Below, one piece after another: positions 1-8,900 of a stretch of DNA of 32,579 bases (position 1 is its first letter; each line of letters begins with the position of its first letter). Below the pieces are notes generated by a model, which was not told the origin of the DNA, ran no database searches, and saw only the letters and a program-made list of their open reading frames with translations. The position numbers were made by a program, and so were the translations under genes. The stretch spans positions 1-32,579 of the forward strand of contig NZ_SMLV01000423.1 in the NCBI RefSeq assembly GCF_009711525.1, read 5' to 3'. The stretch is from Fulvivirga lutimaris. GTDB lineage: Bacteria > Bacteroidota > Bacteroidia > Cytophagales > Cyclobacteriaceae.

Positions 1-443
1 TGTATATTTCCATTTTCATCTGCAATAAAATAAATTTTGCTTGATGTTGAATAGGTCATCATACCACCTCCTGGTCCTCCAGGAATTGAAAAAGAAGAGT
101 TACTATAATTGGAGTATAGAGTCAATTTTCCATTTTGTTCTAGTCTGAATTCAATTTTATCATATTCAGCAATTCTATCATGATAGTCTACAATGCAATT
201 TGTTAAGATTCTAAAAGTATCTTTTTTGAATGTATATTCTTTAAATTGATTTAAAGGAAATTTTTGAGGGTTTTTATCTCTTTTAGTCTTCCAAATTTCT
301 AACTCAAGATGATTGTTAAGATAGTTTCTTTGGTACTTAACATACCCTTTTATAGTATCATTTTCATTTGTAATAGCATAACCAAACTGAGCTGAACATA
401 CAGTTGCTATGTTCATTAGTAGAATTAAACAAATTAATCTCAT
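1..443 (-). CDS. Secreted protein of unknown function, C-terminus beyond the window
   Basis: Reading frame on the minus strand from an ATG at 443 that stays open to base 1, so about 147 residues are visible and the C-terminus lies outside the window. The first 18 residues (MRLICLILLMNIATVCSA) look like a cleavable signal peptide, with cleavage before QFGYA, which suggests export to the periplasm or beyond. After it come many charged and aromatic residues with a beta-strand-like alternation, and a glycine-rich turn (PGGPGGGMM) about 120 residues in. No catalytic motif is recognised. The start lies 6 bases downstream of the fabG stop in the same direction, so it may be read through from fabG, although the two functions have no evident link. 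The family is unknown to me. The frame and signal peptide are seen; export is inferred. Confidence 0.7.
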   Translation of the reverse strand, partial: MRLICLILLMNIATVCSAQFGYAITNENDTIKGYVKYQRNYLNNHLELEIWKTKRDKNPQKFPLNQFKEYTFKKDTFRILTNCIVDYHDRIAEYDKIEFRLEQNGKLTLYSNYSNSSFSIPGGPGGGMMTYSTSSKIYFIADENGNI

Positions 444-449
444 AGTCTA

Positions 450-1196
450 TCAAGTCAACATCCCGCCATCAACCTGAATGGTCTGGCCTGTAATGTATGC
501 TGACATATCAGAACCTAAGAACACACAAGCATTGGCCACATCATCTGGAGAACCACCACGTTTCAAAGGAATGGCATCTCTCCAGCCTTGCACTGTTTTC
601 TCATCCAGTACTTCTGTCATTTCAGTCTCTATAAATCCTGGTGCAATAGCGTTTGATCTTATACCTCTGGAGCCTAATTCTAAAGCAACAGATTTTGTGA
701 ATCCTAGAATACCAGCTTTTGAAGCGGCATAGTTAGCCTGACCCGCATTACCTTTGAGTCCTACTACTGAGGTCATGTTAATGATAGAACCAGAACGCTG
801 CTTCATCATAGTTTTAGTAGCTGCCTTTACTGTATTGAAGCAAGATTTCAGGTTGATGTTAATCACAGCATCCCAATCAGCTTCACTTAATCTTAATAGA
901 AGGTTGTCTTTGGTAATACCGGCATTGTTTACCAAAATGTCCAACGAACCAAAATCTGCCACAACATCATTAATCAGCTGTTCTGCCGCGGCAAAATCTG
1001 AAGCGTCTGAACGATAACCTTTCGCTTTAATACCAGCTGAGGCCAATTCTTGTTCTAACGCTTGTCCTTTTTCAACACTTGATAAATAGGTGAATGCCAC
1101 ATTAGCACCTTGTTCAGCAAATTTTTGAGCTATTGCTCTTCCAATTCCTTTTGATGCACCAGTGATCAGCGCGGTCTTTCCTTCTAATAATTTCAT
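450..1196 (-). CDS. fabG: 3-oxoacyl-[ACP] reductase FabG
   Basis: Classical short-chain dehydrogenase of 248 residues, the usual FabG length. FabG reduces 3-oxoacyl-ACP to 3-hydroxyacyl-ACP with NADPH in the first reductive step of fatty-acid elongation in the cytoplasm. The cofactor loop TGASKGIG is at residues 12-19, the structural NNAG at 90-93, the catalytic Ser143, Tyr156 and Lys160 (YAASK) are all present, and the C-terminus ends in the GG-M-x pattern typical of FabG. The ATG at 1196 fits the family N-terminus (MKLLEGKTALITG). The gene stands alone rather than in a fab cluster and is divergent from lpd. Other SDRs can look alike, but the length, the active site and the ending QVDGGM favour FabG. 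Confidence 0.93.
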   Translation of the reverse strand: MKLLEGKTALITGASKGIGRAIAQKFAEQGANVAFTYLSSVEKGQALEQELASAGIKAKGYRSDASDFAAAEQLINDVVADFGSLDILVNNAGITKDNLLLRLSEADWDAVININLKSCFNTVKAATKTMMKQRSGSIINMTSVVGLKGNAGQANYAASKAGILGFTKSVALELGSRGIRSNAIAPGFIETEMTEVLDEKTVQGWRDAIPLKRGGSPDDVANACVFLGSDMSAYITGQTIQVDGGMLT

Positions 1197-1248
1197 TTGA
1201 TTTATTTGCGTTTTGAATACCCAAAGAAAATAAAACTTATGGCTAAGA

Positions 1249-1257
1249 CAAAGTAAA
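1249..1257 (-). promoter_or_regulatory. Candidate -7 box of fabG (TTTACTTTG on the minus strand)
   Basis: Read on the minus strand, the sequence is TTTACTTTG about 52 bases before the fabG ATG. It differs by one base from the Bacteroidetes -7 consensus TAnnTTTG if aligned as TTACTTTG. The same nine bases occur upstream of pdxJ and of the alpha/beta hydrolase gene. No clear -33 TTG was found at the right distance, so this is a candidate only. Confidence 0.35.
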
Positions 1258-1265
1258 ATCTTTAG

Positions 1266-1289
1266 TCATGCTCAGCTTGTCGAAGCATA
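1266..1289 (+). repeat. Solitary copy of the dispersed CTTGTCGA palindromic repeat
   Basis: The core CAGCTTGTCGA is bounded by ATGCT (1268-1272) and AGCAT (1284-1288), which are perfect inverted repeats. The copies at 10235-10258 and 10670-10693 have ATCCT and AGGAT at the same places, so both arms changed together and the stem is kept. The copy lies in the 208-base divergent gap between fabG and lpd; I see nothing else in that gap besides candidate promoter boxes. Confidence 0.7.
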
Positions 1290-1357
1290 TTGTGATAACA
1301 ACACATTTAGACTGGATCAATGTGTTGAGCTAAATTTTTTTCTAAACCCATTTACAT

Positions 1358-1365
1358 TAAATTTG
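1358..1365 (+). promoter_or_regulatory. Candidate -7 box of lpd (TAAATTTG)
   Basis: Exact match to the Bacteroidetes housekeeping -7 consensus TAnnTTTG, 39 bases before the ATG at 1405. Transcription would start near 1372. This places the in-frame TTG at 1363 inside the promoter and so argues for the ATG at 1405 as the real start. No clear -33 element is seen. Confidence 0.5.
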
Positions 1366-1404
1366 CGATCCCAGAAATTAAGTAAAGAACTAACTAGATA
1401 TAAC

Positions 1405-2799
1405 ATGGCTAATTCATATGATTTAATAGTATTAGGAACAGGTCCCGGTGGTTATGTGGCTGCAATCAGAGCTTCTCAGCTAGGATTGAAAGTGGCGGTA
1501 GTCGAGAAGGAATCATTAGGAGGAATCTGTTTGAATTGGGGATGTATCCCTACCAAAGCCTTATTAAAAAGTGCTAATGTTTTTGAATATATCCAGCACG
1601 CCAGTGATTATGGTATTTCTATTAAAGGTGCTGATGTGAATTTTACTGATGTAGTGAAGCGTAGCCGTGGAGTTGCTGATGGCATGAGTAAAGGAGTTCA
1701 GTTTTTGATGAAGAAAAACAAAATCGATGTGATCATGGGTTTTGGGAAGCTGAAAGCTGGAAAGAAAATAGAAGTTAAGGATGATGCCGGTAAAACTGAA
1801 ACTTACTCTGCTGAGCACATTATAGTGGCAACAGGTGGTCGCTCAAGAGAGTTGCCAACCATGCCTATCGATGGTAAAAAAATCATTGGTTACAGACAAG
1901 CCATGGTATTGGACAAAGCACCTAAGAAAATGGTGATTGTTGGATCAGGAGCTATTGGTGTTGAGTTTGCCTATTTCTACAATGCTATGGGCACTGAAGT
2001 TACTGTGGTAGAATTTATGCCAAGAATTGTTCCTGTAGAGGACGAAGAGGTATCTAAAGCATTGGAAAGAAACTTCAAAAAGTCTGGTATGAAAGTAATG
2101 ACCAGTGCTGAAGTAACTAATGTGGATACCAAAGGCAAAGGTTGCAAAGTGACGGTTAAGACTAAGAAAGGTGATGAAGTTATCGACTGTGATATAGTAT
2201 TATCAGCGGTTGGTGTTTCTACTAACATTGAAGGTATTGGTCTTGAAGATATAGGCGTAGCTACTGATAAAGGAAAAGTAATTGTTGACGATTACTACAA
2301 AACAAATATTCCTGGTGTTTATGCCATTGGAGACATTGTTCACGGACCTGCTTTAGCTCACGTAGCATCAGCAGAAGGTATTACTTGTGTTGAGAAAATT
2401 GCAGGACATAGTCCAGAGCCGATTGATTACAATAACATACCAGGATGTACTTATTGCAGCCCTGAGATAGCATCAGTAGGTTATACAGAAGAGAAAGCTA
2501 AAGAAGCTGGTTATGAATTAAAAGTGGGTAAATTCCCATTCTCTGCTTCTGGTAAGGCAAGTGCTGCAGGAGCTAAAGACGGTTTTGTGAAATTGATATT
2601 TGATGCTAAATATGGCGAATTACTAGGTGCACATATGATTGGTGCCAACGTAACGGAGATGATTGCTGAGATTGTTGCCATCAGAAAACTGGAAACAACT
2701 GGTCATGAGCTAATCAAGACTGTTCACCCTCACCCAACCATGTCTGAGGCGGTGATGGAAGCAGCAGCAGCGGCATATGATGAAGTAATCCACATCTAA
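1405..2799 (+). CDS. lpd: Dihydrolipoyl dehydrogenase (E3)
   Basis: FAD-dependent disulfide oxidoreductase of 464 residues. It reoxidises the dihydrolipoyl groups of 2-oxoacid dehydrogenase complexes (pyruvate, 2-oxoglutarate, branched-chain) and of the glycine cleavage system, passing electrons to NAD. The FAD-binding GTGPGG is at residues 11-16 and the redox-active disulfide at Cys42 and Cys47 (CLNWGC). A second dinucleotide fold (VIVGSGAIGVEFA) binds NAD, the FAD-binding AIGDI motif follows, and the C-terminal HPHPTMSE carries the catalytic His-Glu pair. The frame could be extended upstream to a TTG at 1363, but that lies inside a -7 box, so the ATG at 1405 (MANSYDLIVLG) is chosen. It is monocistronic with its own terminator, and no E1 or E2 genes are adjacent. 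Confidence 0.95.
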   Translation: MANSYDLIVLGTGPGGYVAAIRASQLGLKVAVVEKESLGGICLNWGCIPTKALLKSANVFEYIQHASDYGISIKGADVNFTDVVKRSRGVADGMSKGVQFLMKKNKIDVIMGFGKLKAGKKIEVKDDAGKTETYSAEHIIVATGGRSRELPTMPIDGKKIIGYRQAMVLDKAPKKMVIVGSGAIGVEFAYFYNAMGTEVTVVEFMPRIVPVEDEEVSKALERNFKKSGMKVMTSAEVTNVDTKGKGCKVTVKTKKGDEVIDCDIVLSAVGVSTNIEGIGLEDIGVATDKGKVIVDDYYKTNIPGVYAIGDIVHGPALAHVASAEGITCVEKIAGHSPEPIDYNNIPGCTYCSPEIASVGYTEEKAKEAGYELKVGKFPFSASGKASAAGAKDGFVKLIFDAKYGELLGAHMIGANVTEMIAEIVAIRKLETTGHELIKTVHPHPTMSEAVMEAAAAAYDEVIHI

Positions 2800-2819
2800 A
2801 AATAAATTAGAAATAATTG

Positions 2820-2848
2820 AACAAAGCACCATCTTTTGGTGCTTTGTT
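2820..2848 (+). terminator. Rho-independent terminator after lpd
   Basis: Perfect 12-base stem AACAAAGCACCA / TGGTGCTTTGTT with the 5-base loop TCTTT, starting 21 bases after the lpd stop; the 3' arm runs into a T-rich stretch. It ends only 26 bases before the ATG of the sigma-factor gene. Confidence 0.85.
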
Positions 2849-2874
2849 TGTTTAACATCATATCTAAGAAACGC

Positions 2875-3432
2875 ATGTCAAAAAGTAAACAGGGAATTCT
2901 TGATCAAGATCAGCTTGTTCAGCGCTTAAAAGCGAGGGATAAGTCGGCCCTGTCTTATTTGTATGACAACTACTCAGCAGCCATTTATGGAGCCATTTCC
3001 AGAATAATCAATGATGAAGATGTAGCCGAAGAAGTACTTCAGGATGCTTTCATGAAATACTGGGATAAGATAGGAAGCTATGATGACTCAAAAGGGCGTT
3101 TATTTACCTGGATGCTGAATTTGGCCAGAAATTTATCAATCGATAAATTGAGGTCTAAAGAAATAAAGAAAACCAAAAAAACTGATGACATCAGTACCAA
3201 CGTATATAACGTTGAAAACGAAAATCTGATCTACCAGAATGAGGAGAGTATCGGTGTCAAAGACCTGATGAAAAACCTGCGTGAAGAGGAAAGGAAAATC
3301 GTTGAAATGGTTTATTTTAAAGGATATACGCAATCTGAGATTGCTGATGAAACGGGCATTCCGCTTGGAACTGTCAAAACAAGACTTAGGATGGCTTTAA
3401 AAAATTTACGATCAGTATTAGGGGTAGGGTGA
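2875..3432 (+). CDS. ECF-type RNA polymerase sigma factor
   Basis: Sigma-70 family factor of the extracytoplasmic-function type, 185 residues. It holds only sigma region 2 (about residues 25-95, with DEDVAEEVLQDAFMKYW and the DNA-melting stretch FTWMLNLARNLSIDKLR) and region 4 (about 128-182, with the helix-turn-helix YTQSEIADETGIPLGTVKTR). An acidic linker joins them. It would direct RNA polymerase to a special promoter set once released from its anti-sigma factor, which is the next gene and overlaps by four bases (GTGA). An in-frame TTG at 2836 is rejected because it lies in the lpd terminator; the ATG at 2875 gives a normal N-terminus. With the RskA-like partner it resembles the SigK/SigL group, but the signal and regulon cannot be read here. 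Confidence 0.92.
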   Translation: MSKSKQGILDQDQLVQRLKARDKSALSYLYDNYSAAIYGAISRIINDEDVAEEVLQDAFMKYWDKIGSYDDSKGRLFTWMLNLARNLSIDKLRSKEIKKTKKTDDISTNVYNVENENLIYQNEESIGVKDLMKNLREEERKIVEMVYFKGYTQSEIADETGIPLGTVKTRLRMALKNLRSVLGVG

Positions 3433-4211
3433 ATATAGAAGAATACATATCGTCAGGTGTGCTGGAGAGCTATGTGCTGGGAGAACTTTCTGAAAGCGAG
3501 ATTCAGGAAGTAGAGCAGATGTCCGCAAAGTATCCGGAAATAAAGGAAGAGATAATTCAAATTGAGCTTTCGCTGGAGAAGCTGGCATTTAAAACGGCTG
3601 TGGAGCCAAATGCAGATGTTAAAGAAAAGTTATTGGCAGCAATAGAAGAGGAGGAGACTCCCGTGATTGCAATGAAGCCAGAGTCCAGTTCAAGCTGGAT
3701 GCGCTATGCCGCTTCGGTTTCTATACTAGTAGCGGTTTCAGCTTCAATATTGGCCTATACCTATTATAACAATTGGAAAAACACAGAAGCTCAGCTGACA
3801 TCACTCATTGCTCAAAATCAACAAATCGCCAGTGATTATAATGTTGTAAATCAGCGACTGGATAAAATTGAAAATGACTTTAATGTGGTCAGCAGCAGTG
3901 CTTTTTCAAAAGTGACTATGAAAGGCACTGATAATGCACCTGATGCTTTAGCAGATATTTATTGGAATGCCGACACCAAAGAGGTTTACTTAAGCATTCA
4001 GAATTTAAGAGAACTTTCACAAGAACAGCAGTTTCAACTATGGGCCATTATTGATGGGCAGCCAGTGGATGCAGGTACTTTTAACCTGACTGATGGTTTG
4101 CTTAAAATGAAAAACATTGCTGGAGCAGCAGCCTTCGCTGTAACGATAGAGCCTAAAGGCGGAAGTATAAATCCATCTTTAGAGACCATGCAGGTAGTTG
4201 GGAATGTTTAG
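3429..4211 (+). CDS. RskA-family membrane anti-sigma factor
   Basis: Protein of 260 residues with a GTG start overlapping the sigma-factor stop, which implies translational coupling and roughly matched amounts. The N-terminal 75 residues form the cytoplasmic sigma-binding part. They contain no Cys, so this is not a zinc-finger anti-sigma factor. One membrane helix spans about 92-112 (MRYAASVSILVAVSASILAY), followed by a coiled-coil-like stretch (about 118-150) and a periplasmic RskA C-terminal domain with its characteristic FQLWAIIDGQPVDAGTF and FAVTIEPKGGS. By family knowledge it sequesters the sigma factor and is removed by regulated proteolysis; no protease gene is nearby. Its stop abuts the stop of the opposing gene at 4212 with no gap. 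Confidence 0.9.
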   Translation: MNIEEYISSGVLESYVLGELSESEIQEVEQMSAKYPEIKEEIIQIELSLEKLAFKTAVEPNADVKEKLLAAIEEEETPVIAMKPESSSSWMRYAASVSILVAVSASILAYTYYNNWKNTEAQLTSLIAQNQQIASDYNVVNQRLDKIENDFNVVSSSAFSKVTMKGTDNAPDALADIYWNADTKEVYLSIQNLRELSQEQQFQLWAIIDGQPVDAGTFNLTDGLLKMKNIAGAAAFAVTIEPKGGSINPSLETMQVVGNV

Positions 4212-4880
4212 TTACTTAACAAAATAGCCGGTGGGTAGTATTTGTCCATCAGAAAAATAGAAAGAATAGATTTTATTGTTTTTTCTATCAATTAGCCTAA
4301 CATAGTTTACGCTATCAGTGTAGGTTGAAGTAAAGTTTTTCAATGTATCTCCATTTGGGTAAAAGTAAACCTCATTAATTAGTGTGTCTTTCCAATAAAC
4401 AGCAGACCTGAATTGTTCGCCACTAGGATACCAACTTTCGGAATTCTGATGCTTTAATCCATTTAAATATTTTGTCTCAACAGCCTTTTGGCCATGACTA
4501 AAGTAGTCAACTTTAAGGATCATTGATTTTTCAATGGCATAAGTTTTTGTAGTAAAGTATTTAGCCTTTGCCACTTTTTCTATTTGACTCTCAACAGGTT
4601 GTTGCATTATAGAATAGAAACCAAAACCTATTAAACTAAATATTAGAATTATTGCAATGACTATCTTGACCCTTCTGACTTTTCCTTGGTGTCTTACTTT
4701 TTCGCCTAGATCTGTCAAATATTGTTTAGAAGCCTTTTTATATTTATAGATTCTTACTTTTTTAGATCGACTAAAGTTCTCTTTGAGGATATCAAATCCT
4801 CTTTTCTTTTTGAGAAGATTTCTATTATTTGCAAGTGTCTTGTTCATTGAATCCAATGAACCAAATCCGCCTCCCGACAT
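4212..4880 (-). CDS. Membrane protein with YwqK/MORN-like repeats, function unknown
   Basis: Protein of 222 residues. The N-terminus is glycine-rich then very basic (MSGGGFGSLDSMNKTLANN followed by a KKKRG patch). A single membrane helix spans about 72-91 (VKIVIAIILIFSLIGFGFYS), with no signal peptidase site, so it is probably anchored with the basic N-terminal part in the cytoplasm. The outer part has repeats of the kind ...WYPSGEQFRSAVYWKDTLI and VYFYPNGDTLKNF, which resemble the YwqK/MORN-like aromatic-glycine repeats seen in Bacteroidetes surface proteins. No enzymatic motif is seen. It converges with the anti-sigma gene, and their stop codons touch. I recognise the repeat style but not a named function. 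Confidence 0.7.
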   Translation of the reverse strand: MSGGGFGSLDSMNKTLANNRNLLKKKRGFDILKENFSRSKKVRIYKYKKASKQYLTDLGEKVRHQGKVRRVKIVIAIILIFSLIGFGFYSIMQQPVESQIEKVAKAKYFTTKTYAIEKSMILKVDYFSHGQKAVETKYLNGLKHQNSESWYPSGEQFRSAVYWKDTLINEVYFYPNGDTLKNFTSTYTDSVNYVRLIDRKNNKIYSFYFSDGQILPTGYFVK

Positions 4881-4914
4881 ATATAATAGGTTATTTGAAT
4901 TATATACTGAATTA

Positions 4915-5832
4915 TTACCTGAAGTAATCCACCACCCTTTTCACCGAAACTTCCGGAGTCGAGGCTTCGTATTCAAAACGCCTGTTGAATTTAGTACTAT
5001 CAAAATAATAATCCCGATCATATTGGTAAGCCATTTCTTTTAGCTCTTTAAGTACAGGCATGAATATCCCTAGTATGCCCATCATCCATAAGGGTAGTGC
5101 CCTTCCTCTGGCATTTATATTCATTTCTTTACCAAACAACTCAATCCACTGGGTAACGGTAAGTGGAGTAGGATCTGTTGGTAAATGCCAAACATCTCCA
5201 AATGATGTAGCTGCATTGCCCAGCATAGCTGTACCAATAGCTGCATCAGTAGTGTCAGTAAAAGAATGTATCATGTTTAATGAGGCAAACCAATCCGCCT
5301 TTTGGCCCTTAGCCAAATTTTTATAGATAGTCTCTGTCGGCACACTATTAATTGGGCCAATAAAATCTGCGGCCCTTGCTATTAATGCTTCAATGTCACC
5401 TTTCTCATGGGCATCCATTACCATATGCGCCACCTTTTCTCTGACCCTACCTTTATCACTTGTAGGCCTAATAGGTGTCTTTTCTGTCATATGCTTTAAA
5501 CCATCCCTGTCATACATATAGACATTATCAAAGAAAACCAATTTAGCTTTGTGAACACTGCACGCTTCAATGGCATTGTTCATCACAATAGGCCATTGCT
5601 CTTGCCAGATTTTGGTTTTATAAACAAGGCCAACAGTCAAGTAAACAATTTTAGACCCCTCTACTGCTTTAATCACAGCCTCTTTATTCAACAGATCAGC
5701 TTTATGGATTAAATCAGTGTCATTTACCTTTACCGGGTTCCGACCAACTAATTTTATATCATTTGTGAATTTTGGAAGTGCTTTGGTTAATTCTGTACCA
5801 ATAGCTCCTCCGGCTCCGAGGATTGTTTGCAT
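4915..5832 (-). CDS. Atypical NAD(P)-binding short-chain dehydrogenase / epimerase-like protein
   Basis: Protein of 305 residues with an N-terminal Rossmann fold beginning almost at the first residue (ILGAGGAIGTEL, nucleotide loop GAGGAIG at about residues 6-12), followed by strands and helices like those of NAD-dependent epimerase/dehydratases. The usual SDR catalytic YxxxK is not evident: around the expected place the sequence reads FFDNVYMYDRDG and then a TSDKGRVREKVAHMV helix. It therefore fits the atypical or extended SDR group, in which substrate and reaction vary widely. The C-terminal part (ALPLWMMGILGIFMPVLKEL) is hydrophobic but short and may be a substrate cap or membrane contact. 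It is divergent from the large TPR gene across 153 bases. The substrate cannot be assigned. Confidence 0.8.
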   Translation of the reverse strand: MQTILGAGGAIGTELTKALPKFTNDIKLVGRNPVKVNDTDLIHKADLLNKEAVIKAVEGSKIVYLTVGLVYKTKIWQEQWPIVMNNAIEACSVHKAKLVFFDNVYMYDRDGLKHMTEKTPIRPTSDKGRVREKVAHMVMDAHEKGDIEALIARAADFIGPINSVPTETIYKNLAKGQKADWFASLNMIHSFTDTTDAAIGTAMLGNAATSFGDVWHLPTDPTPLTVTQWIELFGKEMNINARGRALPLWMMGILGIFMPVLKELKEMAYQYDRDYYFDSTKFNRRFEYEASTPEVSVKRVVDYFR

Positions 5833-5985
5833 GATATATGTAAGCTAAAAAATTAATTTATCGTTTTAAAATGTAAAGGTCTAGAACCTGACTTAGTGAT
5901 TACATGCTTACTGTATATTTAAGTCATCTGCTCCTTATAAACTGTATTATTTTGAATAACTTTACTTTCCTTCAAAACTTCATTT

Positions 5986-8900
5986 ATGATGCAGTACAGA
6001 TATATTCTTTCTTTCTTGGTGCTAATTTTTAGCACATTCTCAGTGTATTCTCAGGATGCTGATCCCTTGCAGGAGACTTATGAAAAAGCAAACGCCAAAC
6101 TTGAGGAGGGCGATTATAGAAATGCGATTCTTGATTACTCGCAGCTGATAAATTCAAAATTTACCAATGACGAAGTTTATATCAAGCGTGGTATTGCCCA
6201 TTTTAAAATGAAGGACTATGCCAAAGCGCAGGAAGATTTGGATAAAGCAGTAAAGGCAAGACAAAGCTCAGCGGAGTTATTTGGTTATCTGGGCATGACC
6301 AAATATGAATTGAAAGACTATCAAGGCGCGGCTTCTGATTTGGAGAAGGGTGTTTCAATGGGATTTAAAGATGCTGAAGGGCTTTACAATCTGGGAAATG
6401 CTAAGTTCAGAATAGAGAGTTATCAGGATGCTATCAAATATTATGATCAGGCTGAGGGAGCGGGATTCAAAGAAGCTGCTCTTTTTAATAATAGAGGTAA
6501 AGCCAAATTTACATTAAAGAATTATGCACCTGCTGTAACTGACTATGACAAGGCGCTGGCAGCTGATGCCAAATATGATAAAGCCTTAGAAAATAGAGCG
6601 GAAGCTAATTTTGAATTGAAGGATTGGGAAAAAGCAGCTGCAGATTATGCTGCTCTTATAAAATCCGGAATGGTTGATGCCGAGAATTATGCTCGCCAGG
6701 GGATTGCCGAATACAACCTAAAGAAGCAGGAGGAGGCTATCAAAAGTATGGAAAGTGCTCTTCAGCGCGGAAGCAAAATGGAGATTCTAAAGTTCTATTT
6801 GGGAGAAGCATATTTCGCCAAGGAAGATTATAAAAAGGCTGCTCAATATTATGATCAGGCCATGAGAGGAAATGTTGAAGAGAAGTCTCTACCTGTTCAG
6901 TTAAGCAAATCCTATTACTTTTCTAAGAATTATTCAGCCACAGAAACTGCTGTTTCAGATGCTATCAATAAGGGAAATAATGACACCGAACTTTACCTAT
7001 ATCGTGGTATAGCACGCTATGAGTTGAAGAATGAAGATGGTGCGCTAACGGATTTGAAACAGGCTGTTGATAATGGCGCGAGCGATTATAATGCCTTCTA
7101 TTATTACGGCAATCTTCAGTTTAAAAAAGAAGAGTATCACTTAGCTGTCAGTGCATATGAGATGGCATTGGCTATGCAAAGTGATGACCCTGTGATATAT
7201 AACAATCGTGGAAAAGCTCAATTTTTTCTTGAGCAGTATAAGGAGGCTGTTGCTGATTTTAATAAAGCACTTGAGCTTAAGCCTGATTATGACAAAGCAT
7301 TGGAAAATAGAGCGGAGGCATATTATGCGCTAAAAGATTGGCCTAATGTAAAATCTGATTATGAAAAACTTAAAGCTAAAGGAAGTTCTGATGCTGTGGT
7401 ATTTGAGCGTATTGGGTTTGCGAAGTATTATGGTGATGACTTTGAAGGAGCGGCTACAGACCTGAAGTCAGCGTTACAAAGAGGAGCAGAGAACCCTGAG
7501 ATTAATGAGGTTTTAGGTACAGCACTTTATAAAACCAATAATTATAAAGAAGCCTTTAACTACCTACTGAAAGCTGCGGAAGCTACGGCACCATCTGCTG
7601 CATTGGCTGAGATGACGGGTATTGCAGCTTACGAAACTAAAAATTATGGTAAAGCCGCTGAGTTCATCACGAAAGCGATTGATGGAGGCTCAGCTAACAA
7701 GGAGCTATTTACTTATCGGGGAATTTCAAGAGCAAACACAGGCGATGAAGCTGGTTCATTGGAAGATCTTAAAAAAGCAGCTGCGTCTGGAACGCAAGTG
7801 TATGAAGTTTATGGTCTTTTAGGAGATATGTACTACAAGGCGGACGACTTTCAAAATGCCATTACAACCTATGACAAGGCAACGGCTATTAAGGCCGATG
7901 ATCATGTTGTTTTTAACAACAGAGGTAAGGCTAAGATGATGCTTAAAAACTATGCAGGAGCCGTGGAGGACTTTGACAAATCGTTGGCTATTAAAGGTGA
8001 TTATGGAAGAGCACTGTTAAATCGGGGTACGGCCAAATATGAGATAAAAGATTTTGCGGGTGCTATTGCAGATTTAGAAAAGGCTAAGGACTCTGCTGGT
8101 GAGAATAGAGATGTAACTAAAATGCTGGCTTTAGCATACTATCAAACCGGAAATAAGGAAGAAGCTAAGAGTTATCTGGATAAAGCTATTGCTGCCAATG
8201 TCAATGATTCTAAAGTCTTTTTATATAGCGGCTATTTGGCCTTTGAAGATAAGGATTTTGCCAAAGCTGCTACCAATCTTGATAAGGCAGAGAAAGCTGG
8301 AGAGAGTGAAGCAGATCTTTTTGAAAAACGTGGATTGTCAAAATTTGAGCAGAAGGATTATGCCGGTTCTTTGGTGGATTTAAATAAAGCCACAGGCTCT
8401 GGCATTGATAACGGAAATGCCTATGCTAAAATTGGTATTGCTCATTATGAACTCAAAAACTTTCCTGAAGCAGTTGAAAATCTAAATAAGGCCATTGCCA
8501 AAGGAACTGCTGACCAGGTGGTTTATTATAATTTAGGTAACGCTCAATTCAGGACTGAAGATTATTCAGGTTCTGTTAAGTCGTACGATCAAGCCATTGC
8601 TAAAGGTGCTAATGACGAGCTGGTATATAATAATAGAGGTAAGGCAAAAATGCTACTCAGCCAGACCAAAGAGGCCATAGCTGATTTTGATAAGTCATTA
8701 CAAATCAAGCCTGATTATCAGATTGCTTTAAGAAACAGAGGCGCAGCCAAATATGAGACTGCTGATTATGCTGGTGCCATTGGTGACCTGAATAAAATAG
8801 TGGCTACTGGAAAAGCCGAAAAAGAGGAGTACTTGTATTTAGGAGTATCAAAATTTAAAACTGAAGACTATGACGGAGCGCTGGCTGATTTGAATCAGGC

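Noticed and set aside
1363-1404. Upstream TTG extension of lpd
   Set aside because: The added residues do not fit the family N-terminus, and the TTG lies inside the TAAATTTG promoter box; the ATG at 1405 is preferred.
2836-2874. Upstream TTG extension of the sigma-factor gene
   Set aside because: It would start inside the lpd terminator stem; the ATG at 2875 gives a normal ECF sigma N-terminus.
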